DNA from: Neoluteolibacter marinus | GTDB taxonomy: Bacteria; Verrucomicrobiota; Verrucomicrobiia; Verrucomicrobiales; Akkermansiaceae | Length of the DNA stretch: 55,719 nt | NCBI RefSeq assembly: GCF_014904755.1 | Contig: NZ_JACZFQ010000036.1 | Coordinates: 1-55,719, forward strand | Direction: 5' to 3' | In this document: positions 1-8,468 of the stretch, in pieces | Layout: each line of letters starts with the position of its first letter | Numbering within the stretch: position 1 is the first letter of the stretch | Position numbers and translations under genes: made by a program | Notes under the pieces: model-generated | What the model saw: the letters and a program-made list of their open reading frames with translations, nothing else | Told to the model about the DNA's origin: nothing | The model's database searches: none

Positions 1-310
1 GTGCCGTTGCCGGGCGGTTGAAGGAATACACGAACAGGCCGCCCACGATCAGTGCCGCCGCTGCCGCCCACGCCGCGATGTAGGTCCGGCGGGCGACGGG
101 TCGAGGCGCCGGCACGGGGCCGGACATGGTTTCGCCGCCGCCGGCCTGGGCGAGCTCCCAGGTCAGCCGGCCGTCGATCTCCGCCTGCTGGATGTAGTGG
201 CGGAGCGCGACCGGGTCGTCGCGGAGGGTCTGTTGGAGGACTTCGAAATCCGGGCGCGAGATCGTGCCTTCGATCATCGCGTCGATCCTGCGCATCGTCT
301 CGGGATTCAT
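1..310 (-). CDS. FecR-like membrane protein, N-terminal part (anti-sigma partner), partial
   Basis: The complement reads MNPETMRRIDAMIEG and stays open to the window edge, so only the first ~103 residues are visible. Residues 1-60 are soluble and helical. Residues 77-95 (AAWAAAAALIVGGLFVY core) form one clear membrane segment, the layout of FecR-type regulators that hold a cognate ECF sigma factor at the membrane. Its ATG overlaps the stop of the upstream sigma gene in a TCAT/ATGA junction at 307-310, so the two genes are probably translationally coupled. In Planctomycetes and Verrucomicrobia, sigma/FecR pairs often precede secreted or LamG-domain genes. The FecR domain itself lies outside the window, so the family is inferred from context. 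Confidence 0.6.
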   Translation of the reverse strand, partial: MNPETMRRIDAMIEGTISRPDFEVLQQTLRDDPVALRHYIQQAEIDGRLTWELAQAGGGETMSGPVPAPRPVARRTYIAAWAAAAALIVGGLFVYSFNRPATA

Positions 311-858
311 GCTTCGGACCGGTTGAGGCTGAGTTCACGCTCCACGCAGGTGCGCAGGGCGTTGCGGATGCGGAAGAACACCTGCTGCAGCGCGCCTTCG
401 GTGCGGCCGGAGCTCCGGGAAATCTCGCGGATGCTCTGTTGGCGGGTGTAGCGGCAGTGGACCAGCGAGCGGTCGTCCTCGGAGAGCTTGCCGAGGCAAT
501 TTCCGAGCGCGGTCTGGCGGCTCATGCCGCCGTCGTCGTGCGCCGCCTCGGCTTGTCCGAGCTGTTGGTCGGCGATCGAGTCGAGAAGGTCGCTGTCGAA
601 CTGGAGCCAGCTGTGGCGTTTCGAGGACCGCAGCGCCTCGAGGGTCTTGAAATGGGCGATCCGGAAGGCGAAGGCCTTGAAATTGGTGCCGGGTTCGAAG
701 GTCGATGCCTTTTCCCAGAGGACGAGGTTGGTCTCCTGGAGGATGTCGTCGGCATTGGCGCCGGGGGCGATGCTCCGGATGTAGCCGAACAGCGCCGGCT
801 GGTAACGGGTCACCAGCTGGAGGTATTCGACGTCGAGTTGGTTCATGGTCGTGAGCAC
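307..858 (-). CDS. ECF RNA polymerase sigma factor
   Basis: This 183-residue protein has the two-domain layout of ECF sigma factors. Sigma region 2 lies around residues 10-80 (FGYIRSIAPGANADDILQET, then FRIAHFKTLEALRSSKRH) and sigma region 4 around 120-175 (LGKLSEDDRSLVHCRY, then IREISRSSGRTEGALQQ). It resembles the Rhodopirellula/Verrucomicrobium sub-family. Translation can start at GTG 858 or at ATG 846 (MNQLDVEY). The gene overlaps the FecR-like gene by four bases. It would direct RNA polymerase to a small regulon in response to an envelope signal. The target is not visible here. Confidence 0.88.
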   Translation of the reverse strand: MLTTMNQLDVEYLQLVTRYQPALFGYIRSIAPGANADDILQETNLVLWEKASTFEPGTNFKAFAFRIAHFKTLEALRSSKRHSWLQFDSDLLDSIADQQLGQAEAAHDDGGMSRQTALGNCLGKLSEDDRSLVHCRYTRQQSIREISRSSGRTEGALQQVFFRIRNALRTCVERELSLNRSEA

Positions 859-915
859 CTGCGTCCGAATCAGAATGACCGGATCGCCCGGAGTATTACG
901 AGCTTTTCTCCGGGG

Positions 916-3900
916 TCACTCGAACGGGTGGACCCGGAGCCGGACGAAGAACGGGGAAAGGCTGGAGATCACCGGGACACTGACCCTTTCGAAGTCCGGC
1001 AGCGAGGGGTGGGGGACGGCGCTGGCGCCGGCGATCAGCGGCCAGTCGGGGCTGTTGAGGTCGTCGGTTCCCTCGACCTGATAGGCCGCAGGGTCGATGC
1101 CGGAGCTGCGGCGGTTGAACGAAAACACGAGCCCGTCTGGCGGGCCCTCGAGCACCGGCGCCAGGCCGGGGTCGTGGTGGTAGGGCGAGCCGCCGAGGGC
1201 GAACTCGGCGAAGGTGCTGAAACCGTCATGGTCGTCGTCCGCCTCCCAGTCGGAGGTTTCCGGGAATTCGTTGCCCAGGGTCCGGAGGAACCACAGCGAA
1301 CGGGCGCGGGCCTCCGGGGAGAGGCCGGCGAGCTCGAGCACCTCCGCCGGGCTCAGGGCGCGGGCGAAGATTCGCGCTTCGTCGATGCTGCCCGAAAAGG
1401 TCCGGTCCTGGACGTCGGAGGCGATGCGGACGTCGATGGCGCCGGTGGTGTTGATCGCCCGCGCGGCCTGGTTGGTGAAGGTGGTCTCGGCACGGCCGTC
1501 GATGTAGAGTTGGACGTCGAGCACATCGGGGGAGCCGTCATTGGCGAAGGTGGCGGCGACGTGGTGCCATTCGTTGTCGTTGATCAGGGTGGTGCCTTCG
1601 CGGTAGCCGCCGGTGACCTCGAGGCGCAGGTGGCCGTTCTGGGTGAGGAAGGTCCATTTGTTGCCGTTGGAGTTGGGCCCCCAGGCGATGATCGGTTGCT
1701 GGGCGGTGCTGGCGGTGCGGATCCACGCCGAGACCGTGCGGTCGGCGTTGCCGAGGATGCCGTTGAAGCCGCCGAGGCTGAGGTGGCCGGTGCCCGCGAA
1801 GGCGAGGGCGGATCCGTAGCGGCCGTCGGTCCAGGACTCCGGCAGCAGTCCGGTCGGGGTCGCGGGCTTGCCGGTGGCATCGGTCACGGCCGCGCCGCCG
1901 CCTTCATCGAAGGGGAACCACCACTCGGAGCGCGAACTGGCGACCACCGCGACCGTCGCGCCGGCGATCGACTCGCCGCCGTCGCCGGCACGGTAGGTGA
2001 AGGAGGTGCTGCCGCTGAAGCCGGCGGGGGCGGTGAAGAGGATGGCATTGCCCTGGATCGAGACGCTGCCGATCGCCGGGGTGCCGGTGGACACCACCGA
2101 CAAGGCCGCGGGAAAACCGTCGTCGCTGTCATTGGCGAGGACGTCGATGAGGACGCTGCCGGCGGGCTCGACGTAGGCGAAGTCATCCGTGGCGGTGGGC
2201 GGGGAGTAGAGGTCGACGGCGACGGTGATGGTGGCCGAGGCGCTTTGTTCGCCGTCGGTGATGGTGTAGCCGAAGCTGGCCATGCCCTTGAAATCGGTGG
2301 GCGGGGTGTAGCGGATCCGGCCGGACTCGAGCTCCGCGGTCCCGTGATCGGGCGGCGCGATGGCGCTGATCGCCAGCGGCTGGGGGATGCCGTCGTCGCT
2401 GTCGTTGGCGAGGACGTCGATGAGCACGGACTGGTTGCGGGGCGTCGAGGTGGCGTCGTTGAGCGCGGACGGTGCGGCGGGCGCCTCGATGAAGAACGCC
2501 GTCGCGGGCACCGGCTGGCGCGAGAAGCCCGGGCCCGACCACTCGAGCGACAGGGTGCGGGTGCCGGTGGCGTGGCGGTAGTAGAGCCGGATCGGGTGGA
2601 GGCCTTCGGCGAGCGTGACATTGGCCGAGCTGGCGGCGCCGGAGTGGGGGAAATCGTCGGCGATCACGTGGCCGTCGTGGATCCACAGGTCGGCGCCGGT
2701 GTCGGAATCGAGGTGGAAGGTGTAGTTGCCCTCGGCCGGGGCCTTGATGAAGCCGGTGAAGGCGAGCCCGAAGTGGTCGTCCGCGGGCCGGTCTGAAAGG
2801 CCGGGGACGGTGGTGACGCCGGTGGCGGCCGGGGCGAGATCGCGGAACTCGGGAACCCACTGCCACGAGGCGGGGGCATCGGTGAAGGCGGCCCAGGCAA
2901 GTCCCGGGGCGGCGTTGGCGGGCGCGCGTACGGGCAGCGGGATCCCGTCGTAGGGGCGGGTGACCCCGGCTCCGGGGCGGCGCGAGGTCAGGGCGAGGTA
3001 CTGCATTTCCGCCTGCAGGGCGGGGAGCGTCGGCGCGAGGTCGGTGGCCTGGCCGGGATCGGTGGTGACGTCGTAGATGTGGAACGATTCCGAGCCGTTG
3101 GAGATGCCGGTGCGGATGCCCATGTGGTCGCCGATGCGCAGGCACTGCATCTGGCCCTTGGCATCGCCGCCGTGGTTCGGGAACTCGCTCCAGGCCGGCG
3201 TGCTGCCGCCGATGTTGAACTCGAAATAGAGGTAGCCCTTGTCGCGTTGGGTGCCGGTGCCGGTCAGGGTGGGGACCAGCGAGACGCCGTCGCACCAGGC
3301 CGGGGCAGGGACCTCCGCCAGTTCGCAGAAAGTCGGCATCCAGTCCCAGAGCCCGGCGGCGTAGGGGATCTCGCGGATGTTGTTTTCGTCGCCGGTGGCA
3401 CCGTCGATGTGGCCGGGCCAGCGGACCACCGTCGGCACGCGGATGCCGGCTTCCCACATGTCGCGCTTGATGCCCTCCATGTTGGCGAAGGACTCGAAGG
3501 TGCGCGGGTTGTTGCCCTCGTTATGCGGCCCGTTGTCGGACGAGAAGATGACCAGGGTGTTGTCGTCGATACCGAGGTCCTGCAGGGTGCGGAGGAGGTC
3601 GGCGATCGACTCGTCGATGCGGCGGATCATGCCGACGTGCTGCTTTTCGGAATCGGCCCAGCCTACGGGGATGTCGGGGTGGGTGAAGGCGTCGATGGTG
3701 CCGGTGCCGTCGGCGGTGCTGGCGTAGCGGACCTTGCCGGCGCCGTCGGTGGCGGCGCTCCATTGAATCCCGCCGGTCATCGGGTCGCCGTCGTTGTCGA
3801 GGGCGGGGTAGGCCACGGCCGGACGCTGCATCTTGAAATGCGGCGTGTCGTAGGCCAGGTACATGAAGAACGGCTGCGTGTCGCCGTCGGTGGCCTCGTC

Positions 3901-4533
3901 GATGATCTCCTGTTTCGCCGCGGCGGTCCAGGCGTCGGTGGTGTAGAGGTCGGCCGAGGCGTCGGTGACCTGCCGGTAGTCGTCGTAAATGTAGGCCTCC
4001 TTGTCGGAGCTGCCGTTGCGCGGGTAATGCTCGTGGCCGTCGGCGTGGAAGAGATAACCGAAGAAGCGGTCGAAGCCCTCGGCAAGCGGGTGCGAGGCGA
4101 GATTCTGCGAGCCGTTGCCGGCCAGGTTGACCGAGCCCTCGCCGCCGGCGAGGCCGTGCTTGCCGATGTGGATGGTGCGGTAGCCCGCGGCCTTGAGGGT
4201 GGAGGCGACGGTGTGGCCGGGTGGCAGCGCCTTGTCGAACTGGCTGTCGCGGACATCGCAGTGGCCTTGGTGGCGGCCTTGCAAAAAGGATGCCCGGGAC
4301 GGCGCGCAGACTGACGCGGAGATGTAGTGGTGGGTCAGCTTCGCGCCCTCCGCCGCCATGCGGTCGATCGCCGGGGTGTCGAACTTCTTGGCCGAGCCGC
4401 GCTGGTCCTGCCAGAAGCAGCCGATGTCGCCGTAGCCGAGGTCATCGACGAGGATGAAGATGATGTTGGGCCGGGCCGCGGCGGGAACGGCGGCGAGGCC
4501 CATGAGGAGCAAGCTGGCGAGAAGGCGGGTCAT
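916..4533 (-). CDS. Secreted multidomain sulfatase (sulfatase + PA14 + two cadherin-like + LamG)
   Basis: A 1205-residue exported protein. Residues 1-20 are a signal peptide. The sulfatase domain runs from about 22 to 520. It has the metal site FILVDDLGYGD at 26-36 and the formylglycine motif C-A-P-S-R at 76-80, so Cys76 should be converted to formylglycine by a sulfatase-maturating enzyme. A PA14-like carbohydrate-binding region follows at ~545-690, then two cadherin-like repeats with 'LIDVLANDSDDG' at ~695-885 and a LamG/concanavalin-type domain at ~898-1075. The tail contains D-D-D-H-D-G, a calcium-binding-like segment common in verrucomicrobial secreted proteins. The likely substrate is a sulfated polysaccharide. 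Plain sulfatases are about 450-550 residues, so more than half of this protein is accessory modules. Confidence 0.88.
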   Translation of the reverse strand: MTRLLASLLLMGLAAVPAAARPNIIFILVDDLGYGDIGCFWQDQRGSAKKFDTPAIDRMAAEGAKLTHHYISASVCAPSRASFLQGRHQGHCDVRDSQFDKALPPGHTVASTLKAAGYRTIHIGKHGLAGGEGSVNLAGNGSQNLASHPLAEGFDRFFGYLFHADGHEHYPRNGSSDKEAYIYDDYRQVTDASADLYTTDAWTAAAKQEIIDEATDGDTQPFFMYLAYDTPHFKMQRPAVAYPALDNDGDPMTGGIQWSAATDGAGKVRYASTADGTGTIDAFTHPDIPVGWADSEKQHVGMIRRIDESIADLLRTLQDLGIDDNTLVIFSSDNGPHNEGNNPRTFESFANMEGIKRDMWEAGIRVPTVVRWPGHIDGATGDENNIREIPYAAGLWDWMPTFCELAEVPAPAWCDGVSLVPTLTGTGTQRDKGYLYFEFNIGGSTPAWSEFPNHGGDAKGQMQCLRIGDHMGIRTGISNGSESFHIYDVTTDPGQATDLAPTLPALQAEMQYLALTSRRPGAGVTRPYDGIPLPVRAPANAAPGLAWAAFTDAPASWQWVPEFRDLAPAATGVTTVPGLSDRPADDHFGLAFTGFIKAPAEGNYTFHLDSDTGADLWIHDGHVIADDFPHSGAASSANVTLAEGLHPIRLYYRHATGTRTLSLEWSGPGFSRQPVPATAFFIEAPAAPSALNDATSTPRNQSVLIDVLANDSDDGIPQPLAISAIAPPDHGTAELESGRIRYTPPTDFKGMASFGYTITDGEQSASATITVAVDLYSPPTATDDFAYVEPAGSVLIDVLANDSDDGFPAALSVVSTGTPAIGSVSIQGNAILFTAPAGFSGSTSFTYRAGDGGESIAGATVAVVASSRSEWWFPFDEGGGAAVTDATGKPATPTGLLPESWTDGRYGSALAFAGTGHLSLGGFNGILGNADRTVSAWIRTASTAQQPIIAWGPNSNGNKWTFLTQNGHLRLEVTGGYREGTTLINDNEWHHVAATFANDGSPDVLDVQLYIDGRAETTFTNQAARAINTTGAIDVRIASDVQDRTFSGSIDEARIFARALSPAEVLELAGLSPEARARSLWFLRTLGNEFPETSDWEADDDHDGFSTFAEFALGGSPYHHDPGLAPVLEGPPDGLVFSFNRRSSGIDPAAYQVEGTDDLNSPDWPLIAGASAVPHPSLPDFERVSVPVISSLSPFFVRLRVHPFE

Positions 4534-4805
4534 CGGGACGTTGGTCGGAAAGGAATCGAGTCGTGCTTGTCACCCCCAATGTCGGAATTGCCGGTCTCAT
4601 TAGGGCGGGAGGCGGCAAATCGGCGTAGGGTTGATCCGGTGGCTCGTGAGGAACGCCGGGGATCCCGCAAGCATCGGGACCCGAGTGACTTGGGATCGCC
4701 GCGCTTCTTGCCGGATTCCGGCCGGGATGGATTCTGGTCCGCCACAAATCGAATCGATCGGGATGGGCCCTTGCGCGACCGCGGCGGCGCGGCACATTCG
4801 GGGCC
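4534..4805. other. Divergent intergenic region between sulfatase and aldo/keto reductase genes
   Basis: These 272 bases separate two genes transcribed away from each other and must contain both promoters. I see no RNA gene, strong hairpin or repeat, and no confident -35/-10 pair. Short open frames here do not look like protein. Confidence 0.4.
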
Positions 4806-5825
4806 ATGAATCAACGTCGGTTGGGCAAGAGCGGGATCGTGGTCAGCGAGATCTGCATGGGGACCATGACTTTCGGCCTGCAGGCTGACGAGAAGGAGAG
4901 CTTCCGGGTGATGGACCGCTCGGTCGAGGCCGGGATCGACTTCTTCGACACCGCCGAGGTTTACCCGGTGCCGCCGACCGCCGAGCTGGCGGGCGACACC
5001 GAGGGAATCGTCGGCCGCTGGCTGAAGACCAAACCGCGCGAGAGCGTGATCATCGCCACCAAGGTGGCCGGCGCCGCCCACGGCTGGTTCAACCCGCCGG
5101 TCCGCCATGGCAAGGCCGCCCTCGACCGCAACCACATCCGCAAGGCGGTCGAAGGCTCGCTGCGCCGGCTGCAGACCGACTACATCGACCTCTATCAGGT
5201 CCACTGGCCCGACCACGGCATGCGCGCGGAGGACACCCTCGAGGCGCTCGACGAGCTGGTCCGCGAGGGCAAGCTGCGTGCGATCGGAACCAGCAACGAG
5301 GACGCCTACGGGCTGATGAAGTCGCTGTGGACCTCCGACAAGGAGGCGCTGAAGCGTTTCGACACCATCCAGAACAACTTCTCGCTGAACAACCGCCGCT
5401 TCGAGGACGAGCTGGCCGAGGTCTGCCGCCGCGAGCAGGTCAGCCTGCTGCCCTACAGCCCGATCGCCGGCGGGGTGCTGAGCGGGAAGTACAACGACGG
5501 TGCCCTGCCGGCCGGCGCGCGCTTCAGCGACTACATCGCCAATGGCGGGCCGCGCCAGAAGGCGATGGCCAACCGCTTCTTCAACCCGCGCAGCGAGGCC
5601 TCGACCAAGCGCTTCATGGCGGTCGCCGCCGACGCCGGCCTGCACCCGGTGACCCTGGCGGTGGCCTGGAGCAAGCAGCACGACTTCGTCGCCAGCACCA
5701 TCGTCGGCGTGACGAGCGAGGCGCAGCTCGAGCCGATTCTCCAAGCGATCGACCTGACCTTGGACGACGCGACGATGAAGGCGATCGACGAGGTCAGCCG
5801 GGAGATTCCTTATCCGATGGGGTGA
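4806..5825 (+). CDS. tas: NADP(H)-dependent aldo/keto reductase, Tas-like
   Basis: A 339-residue AKR-superfamily oxidoreductase with a TIM barrel. The N-terminal strand is [15 protein letters not shown]. The tetrad is visible as D and Y in [12 protein letters not shown] (~45-54), K in IIATKVAG (~80) and H in YQVHWPD (~133). The segments AEVYPVPP and LYQVHWP and the ending YPMG match E. coli Tas closely. Tas is a cytosolic NADPH-dependent reductase of uncertain natural substrate. The gene stands alone on this strand and starts at ATG 4806. Twenty-three bases after its stop begins an inverted pair of GTAG-type REP hairpins. Confidence 0.88.
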   Translation: MNQRRLGKSGIVVSEICMGTMTFGLQADEKESFRVMDRSVEAGIDFFDTAEVYPVPPTAELAGDTEGIVGRWLKTKPRESVIIATKVAGAAHGWFNPPVRHGKAALDRNHIRKAVEGSLRRLQTDYIDLYQVHWPDHGMRAEDTLEALDELVREGKLRAIGTSNEDAYGLMKSLWTSDKEALKRFDTIQNNFSLNNRRFEDELAEVCRREQVSLLPYSPIAGGVLSGKYNDGALPAGARFSDYIANGGPRQKAMANRFFNPRSEASTKRFMAVAADAGLHPVTLAVAWSKQHDFVASTIVGVTSEAQLEPILQAIDLTLDDATMKAIDEVSREIPYPMG

Positions 5826-5847
5826 GTGTCACCTGGTCGGTTGTGGA

Positions 5848-5965
5848 GGCGAAGTAGCGCAACTTGCCCAGTTGCGAGCGGGTGCGGCTGGTTTGATTCT
5901 GGACGGCCCTGGTGCGCGGGGCGGATCGCCCACGGCCACAACTTGCAAAGTTGTGCTACTTCGCC
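5848..5965. repeat. Family-2 (GTAG) REP inverted pair
   Basis: Two hairpins lie in inverted orientation. The left arm is GGCGAAGTAG (5848-5857), then the stem CGCAACT/AGTTGCG (5858-5864 with 5870-5876). The right arm is the stem CACAACTT/AAGTTGTG (5937-5944 with 5948-5955), then CTACTTCGCC (5956-5965), the exact complement of the left outer segment. GTAG followed by a stem-loop is the known layout of REP sequences acted on by RAYT transposases. The same unit recurs at 33.27 and 33.73 kb. The pair lies between convergent genes and may also act as a bidirectional terminator. Confidence 0.75.
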
Positions 5966-6018
5966 TGCGGCGTCCGGGGAGCGCAGCCCGCCGAGCCCAA
6001 AGGTGGAAGGACCGCGGA

Positions 6019-6291
6019 TCAGGACGAGCGTCCGAGGCAGGACTTGATGCGGGTCTCGAGGTCTTCGGTCATCGCGGCGAGCGAGTGCAGCCCCGGTTCC
6101 GGGGTTTCGAAGATCGAGCCGGAGCGGGCTTCTCCTTTCGGTTCCGGGCCCGGTTCCACCAGCATCACGAAGCGGGGAAAGCGGCTGGGCAGCCAGACGA
6201 TCTCGGCGTTCTTCGCAAGCGAGCGGGCGATGGATTCGACTTCCTGCCGCCGGTCTTCCGGGATTGAGGTGGTGTTGAGCGTGATTTTCAC
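6019..6291 (-). CDS. Small conserved-looking protein of unknown function
   Basis: A 90-residue soluble protein starting at GTG 6291 (MKITLNTTSIPEDRR). I do not recognise a family. It has no signal peptide, membrane segment or metal motif. The first half reads as an alternating beta-strand/helix pattern (KITLNTT, then QEVESIARSLAKN, then EIVWLPS). Codon use resembles its neighbours, and the frame is free of competing strong genes, which supports it being real. It lies between the family-2 REP pair and recG, on the recG strand, 120 bases downstream of the recG stop. It could be co-transcribed with recG, but no functional link is visible. Confidence 0.5.
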   Translation of the reverse strand: MKITLNTTSIPEDRRQEVESIARSLAKNAEIVWLPSRFPRFVMLVEPGPEPKGEARSGSIFETPEPGLHSLAAMTEDLETRIKSCLGRSS

Positions 6292-6411
6292 GGTGGGCGG
6301 TGGCGGAGGATGATCCGATTGGTCCCTGTAGCCCCGGCCTGAGGTCGACGCGAGACAATACGCGCGCTTGCCACTTCCGGGGGGCGGTCACCTCGCCGCG
6401 GGATCCGGAAT

Positions 6412-8457
6412 TCAATCCCGCCGGGTGGCCGCGACGGGCTCCTGCTGGATCAGTCCGGTGAGCCCGGCGTGGCGGCCGGTGAGCGTGGGATCGGTGCGGA
6501 TGACCTCGTCCGCCAGGGCACGTGCCTCGCGCAGCAGGGCGGTGTCGGCGAGGAAGTCGGCGAACTTGAGGTCGCCGAGGCCGCTTTGCAGGGTGCCGAG
6601 GACGTCGCCGGGGCCGCGCAGGCGCAGGTCTTCCTCGGCGATGACGAAACCGTCGGAGGTTTTCTCCATGACCTGCAGCTTTTCCATCGCCTCGGCCGAC
6701 TTGCCGTCGGTGAGGAGGACGCAGTAGCTCTTGTGCTCGCCGCGGCCGATGCGGCCGCGCAGCTGGTGGAGCTGGGCCAGGCCGAAGCGCTCGGCGTGGT
6801 GGATGAGCATCAGGTTGGCGTTCGGGACGTCGACGCCGACCTCGATCACGCTGGTGGCGACCAGGGCCTGCAGCTCGCCGTCGCGGAAGCGGCGCATGAC
6901 GTCCTCCTTGGCCTCGGCATCGAGCTTGCCGTGGACCAGGCCGACCTGCCAGGCGGAGAGGCGCTTCTGCCACTTCTCGTAGGCGGCGGTGGCGGACTCG
7001 GCCTTGAGGGCCTCGCTTTCCTCGACCAGCGGGTAGACCAGGTAGGCCTGCCGGCCTTCCTTGAGCTGGTCCTTCACGAACCTGGTGATGTCGGTCTGCT
7101 TCGCGCCGGTGCGCAGGGCGGTGACCATCTTGCCGCGGCCGGCGGGGCGCTCGTCGAGGATGGAAACGTCGAGGTCGCCGTAGATCGTCATCGTCAGGGT
7201 CCGCGGGATCGGGGTGGCGGTCATGACGAGTACGTCGGGCGTCGTACCTTGCTCGATCAGGCGGCCGCGCTGGGTCACGCCGAACTTGTGCTGCTCGTCG
7301 ATGACGATCAGCCCGAGGTCGCGGAAGGCGACCTTGTCGTAGAGCAGGGCGTGGGTGCCGATCAGGATCTGCGCCTCGCCCTGCATCGGCAGGTGGGTGC
7401 TTTCCTCCTTGGCCGCGGTGCGCAGGGTGATGCGGATGCCGAGCGGCTCGAGCCATTTGCTGAAGGTGAGGAAGTGCTGCTCGGCGAGGATCTGGGTGGG
7501 TGCCATCAGCGCGGCCTGGCAGCCGGAGTCGACGGCCAACAGCATCGAGGCCATGGCGACGAAGGTCTTGCCGCTGCCGACGTCGCCCTGCAGCAGGCGG
7601 TTCATCGGCCGCGGCGTGCGGAGGTCGGCGATGATCTCGCGGATCGAGCGCTTCTGCGCGCCGGTGAGGTCGAAGGGCAGGCTTTCGTAGAAGGCCTTCA
7701 GCAGGCCGGTCTTCTTCCCCTGGACGCGGCCGCGGTGCTCCATCACGCGGGCGCGGCGCCAGACGACATTGAGCTGGAGGGCGAAGAATTCCTCGAGCGC
7801 GAAGCGGCGGCGCGCGGCCTCGGCCTGCTCGATCGCTTCGGGGAAATGGACCTCCTTCACCGCCTCGTGGCGCGGGTAGGTGGGATCGACGTCGAAGGGT
7901 GCGGTGAGCGAGGCCGGGTCGGTGTGTGCCGAGAGGTGGTGGAGGATTTCGCGCAGCCGCCGCTGCGGGATGCCGGAGACATTGCGGTAGACCGGGACGA
8001 TGCGCTCGAGGTGGATCGACTGCGTGCCGTCGTCGCGGACGATCTCGAAGTCGGGGTGGTCGATGACCAGCTTGCCCTTCGAGCCCTTCGGCTTGCCGTA
8101 GAGGATGATCTCGTGGCCGGCCAGGACCATGCGGTGCATGAAGGGCATGTTGAACCAGCGGCAGGAGATCTTGGCTGAGCCGAAGACGCCGCCGGTGCCG
8201 TCGATCACGACGATCTCATAAAAACCGCGGCGGCCGCCGAACTGGCGCTTGGCGGCATCGATCACCGTGCCGCGCAGGCAGACCGCGGGGCCGCCGGGCT
8301 GGGCCGGGAAGGCGTCGAAGCGGCGGCGGTCCTCGTAGCGCCGTGGCAGCCAGCCGAGCAGGTCGGCGACGCGATGCAGGCCGGCGGCGGCGAGCGATGC
8401 GGCTTCCTTGGCGTCGATGGAATCGACGTCCGCGAGGGCGGTATCGGCGCGGATCAA
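6412..8457 (-). CDS. recG: ATP-dependent DNA helicase RecG
   Basis: About 681 residues from TTG 8457, close to the 693 of E. coli RecG. The N-terminal part contains the wedge/OB domain (residues ~50-160) that opens stalled forks. The superfamily-2 helicase core has Walker A GDVGSGKT near 289, the DEQH box in VIDEQHKFGV near 390, MTATPIPRTL, and the motif VI region QLRGRIGRGEHKSYC. RecG remodels stalled replication forks and branch-migrates Holliday junctions. The frame stays open far upstream, but that extension lies in another frame of the kinase-like gene and is not RecG. The start is therefore chosen just after that gene's stop at 8469. TTG is tentative, because no strong ribosome-binding site is visible. 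Confidence 0.93.
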   Translation of the reverse strand: MIRADTALADVDSIDAKEAASLAAAGLHRVADLLGWLPRRYEDRRRFDAFPAQPGGPAVCLRGTVIDAAKRQFGGRRGFYEIVVIDGTGGVFGSAKISCRWFNMPFMHRMVLAGHEIILYGKPKGSKGKLVIDHPDFEIVRDDGTQSIHLERIVPVYRNVSGIPQRRLREILHHLSAHTDPASLTAPFDVDPTYPRHEAVKEVHFPEAIEQAEAARRRFALEEFFALQLNVVWRRARVMEHRGRVQGKKTGLLKAFYESLPFDLTGAQKRSIREIIADLRTPRPMNRLLQGDVGSGKTFVAMASMLLAVDSGCQAALMAPTQILAEQHFLTFSKWLEPLGIRITLRTAAKEESTHLPMQGEAQILIGTHALLYDKVAFRDLGLIVIDEQHKFGVTQRGRLIEQGTTPDVLVMTATPIPRTLTMTIYGDLDVSILDERPAGRGKMVTALRTGAKQTDITRFVKDQLKEGRQAYLVYPLVEESEALKAESATAAYEKWQKRLSAWQVGLVHGKLDAEAKEDVMRRFRDGELQALVATSVIEVGVDVPNANLMLIHHAERFGLAQLHQLRGRIGRGEHKSYCVLLTDGKSAEAMEKLQVMEKTSDGFVIAEEDLRLRGPGDVLGTLQSGLGDLKFADFLADTALLREARALADEVIRTDPTLTGRHAGLTGLIQQEPVAATRRD

Positions 8458-8468
8458 GGGAAGGGAGC

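Noticed and set aside
52-2796. A 914-residue plus-strand frame opposite the large sulfatase
   Set aside because: It is a shadow of a GC-rich gene. The sequence is Val/Gly/Asp-rich without domains, and the minus strand has clear motifs.
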